Shown here: in pieces, positions 5,582 through 5,896 of the stretch | How positions within the stretch are numbered: position 1 is the first letter of the stretch | Layout of the letters: each line of letters starts with the position of its first letter | Assembly (NCBI GenBank): GCA_024695315.1 | Contig: JAILIJ010000333.1 | Coordinates: 1 to 5,896, forward strand | Source of the DNA: Bacteroidaceae bacterium | GTDB lineage: Bacteria > Bacteroidota > Bacteroidia > Bacteroidales > Bacteroidaceae | Direction of reading: 5' to 3' | Length of the DNA stretch: 5,896 bases | Made by a program: the position numbers and the translations under genes | The notes under the pieces: generated by a model | The model's input: only the letters and a program-made list of their open reading frames with translations | Databases searched by the model: none | What the model was told of the DNA's origin: nothing

Positions 5582-5619
5582 TGATAAGAATCGATATTTA
5601 TTTCTTAAAATTCTTATCA
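5582..5619. repeat. 10-bp perfect inverted repeat
   Basis: TGATAAGAAT (5582-5591) pairs with ATTCTTATCA (5610-5619) around an 18-nt loop, 19 nt after the 11-nt repeat array. The right arm is followed by CATTTCTTT, a poor T tract, so it could be a weak terminator or an operator. Confidence 0.45.
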
Positions 5620-5665
5620 CATTTCTTTGAAAATGGAGTTTTGACGCATGTCGTCAGATGTATTA

Positions 5666-5696
5666 CAAATTTAATGTACTGATTAGTAAAAATCAA
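5666..5696 (-). promoter_or_regulatory. Possible minus-strand promoter in the 3' intergenic region
   Basis: Reading the minus strand, TTG (5696-5694) is followed after 20 nt by TAAATTTG (5673-5666). This is the only place in the window where I see both a TTG-type -33 and an exact TAnnTTTG at normal spacing. Transcription would begin near 5660 and run left through the 10-bp dyad and the 11-nt repeats towards lrgA. No clear ORF or terminator follows, so a small RNA is the natural guess, or chance. Confidence 0.35.
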
Positions 5697-5823
5697 GAAC
5701 TCGACGAATACCGTTCGAAAAATTTATGAAAGTTTAACTATATTTTGACCTTATTATTTACATTTTAGTAATATTTGACATAATAAATCCATATCTGAAT
5801 ATAGCATATCTTTCGTCTAAAAA

Positions 5824-5884
5824 ATATGAACATCAATAAAGTTATTTCGATTATTATTGAATAATGATATTTTGTTGTTCATAT
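5824..5884. repeat. Nested inverted repeat at the window end
   Basis: ATATGAACA (5824-5832) pairs with TGTTCATAT (5876-5884), continuing with CAA (5834-5836) and TTG (5872-5874) after one mismatch. Inside, ATTATT (5850-5855) pairs with AATAAT (5860-5865) around ATTG. The two dyads are not quite concentric. This may be a regulatory dyad for a gene beyond the window, or the outer arms of a small element. Confidence 0.4.
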
Positions 5885-5896
5885 ATAATCTTTTAT

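Larger units (their letters stand above)
5329..5896. other. 3' intergenic region, no credible gene, rich in dyads
   Basis: 568 nt follow lrgA without a convincing coding region. A 33-codon ORF at 5470-5571 and an open but ATG-less minus-strand frame ending near 5515 show no recognisable features. The stretch holds a distant 10-bp dyad (5347-5409), an all-AT hairpin (5436-5451), four 11-nt repeats (5519-5562), a 10-bp dyad (5582-5619), TGACG/CGTCA (5642-5656), a possible minus-strand promoter (5666-5696) and a nested dyad at the end (5824-5884). No strong terminator for lrgA is visible. A regulatory region for a gene beyond the window, a small RNA locus, or a decayed element are all possible. 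Confidence 0.5.

Overview
The window looks like chromosomal DNA from a Bacteroidales bacterium, most likely Prevotella/Segatella or a close relative. The sequence is AT-rich, Shine-Dalgarno sequences are essentially absent before the genes, and several genes have the Bacteroidetes -7 box TAnnTTTG upstream. The protein families (signal-peptide alpha/beta hydrolase, lipoprotein flavodoxin with a C-terminal extension, small YbjQ protein) also fit this group. This assignment rests on sequence style and family knowledge; no database search was run. No mobile element, CRISPR array, rRNA or tRNA was seen.

Layout. 1-419: non-coding, starting with a very long GC-rich hairpin (29-84) that probably ends the gene before the window, and ending in a promoter (385-392). 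420-1076 (+): TM1586-type nitroreductase. 1188-2408 (+): exported serine alpha/beta hydrolase with a beta-rich C-terminal domain. 2461-2498: bidirectional terminator between converging genes. 2507-2827 (-): YbjQ/UPF0145 protein with its own promoter. 2828-3144: divergent, very AT-rich gap. 3145-3969 (+): lipoprotein flavodoxin with an extra C-terminal domain. 3970-4193: poly-T tract and a 5' leader. 4194-4889 and 4942-5328 (+): lrgB followed by lrgA, in the reverse of the textbook order. 5329-5896: 568 nt without a credible gene, but rich in dyads, with a four-unit 11-nt repeat and a possible minus-strand promoter.

How the genes fit together. The nitroreductase and flavodoxin are both FMN-type redox proteins, but they are not in one operon. 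The hydrolase may be read through from the nitroreductase, since no terminator is visible between them. lrgB-lrgA forms a two-gene membrane-protein unit, probably for export or uptake of small carboxylates such as pyruvate or glycolate, or for modulating murein hydrolase activity. The rest is a set of independent housekeeping or accessory genes. I do not see a clear new multi-gene system. The least explained parts are the 3' non-coding region with its 11-nt repeats, the reversed lrgBA order, and the flavodoxin's C-terminal extension.
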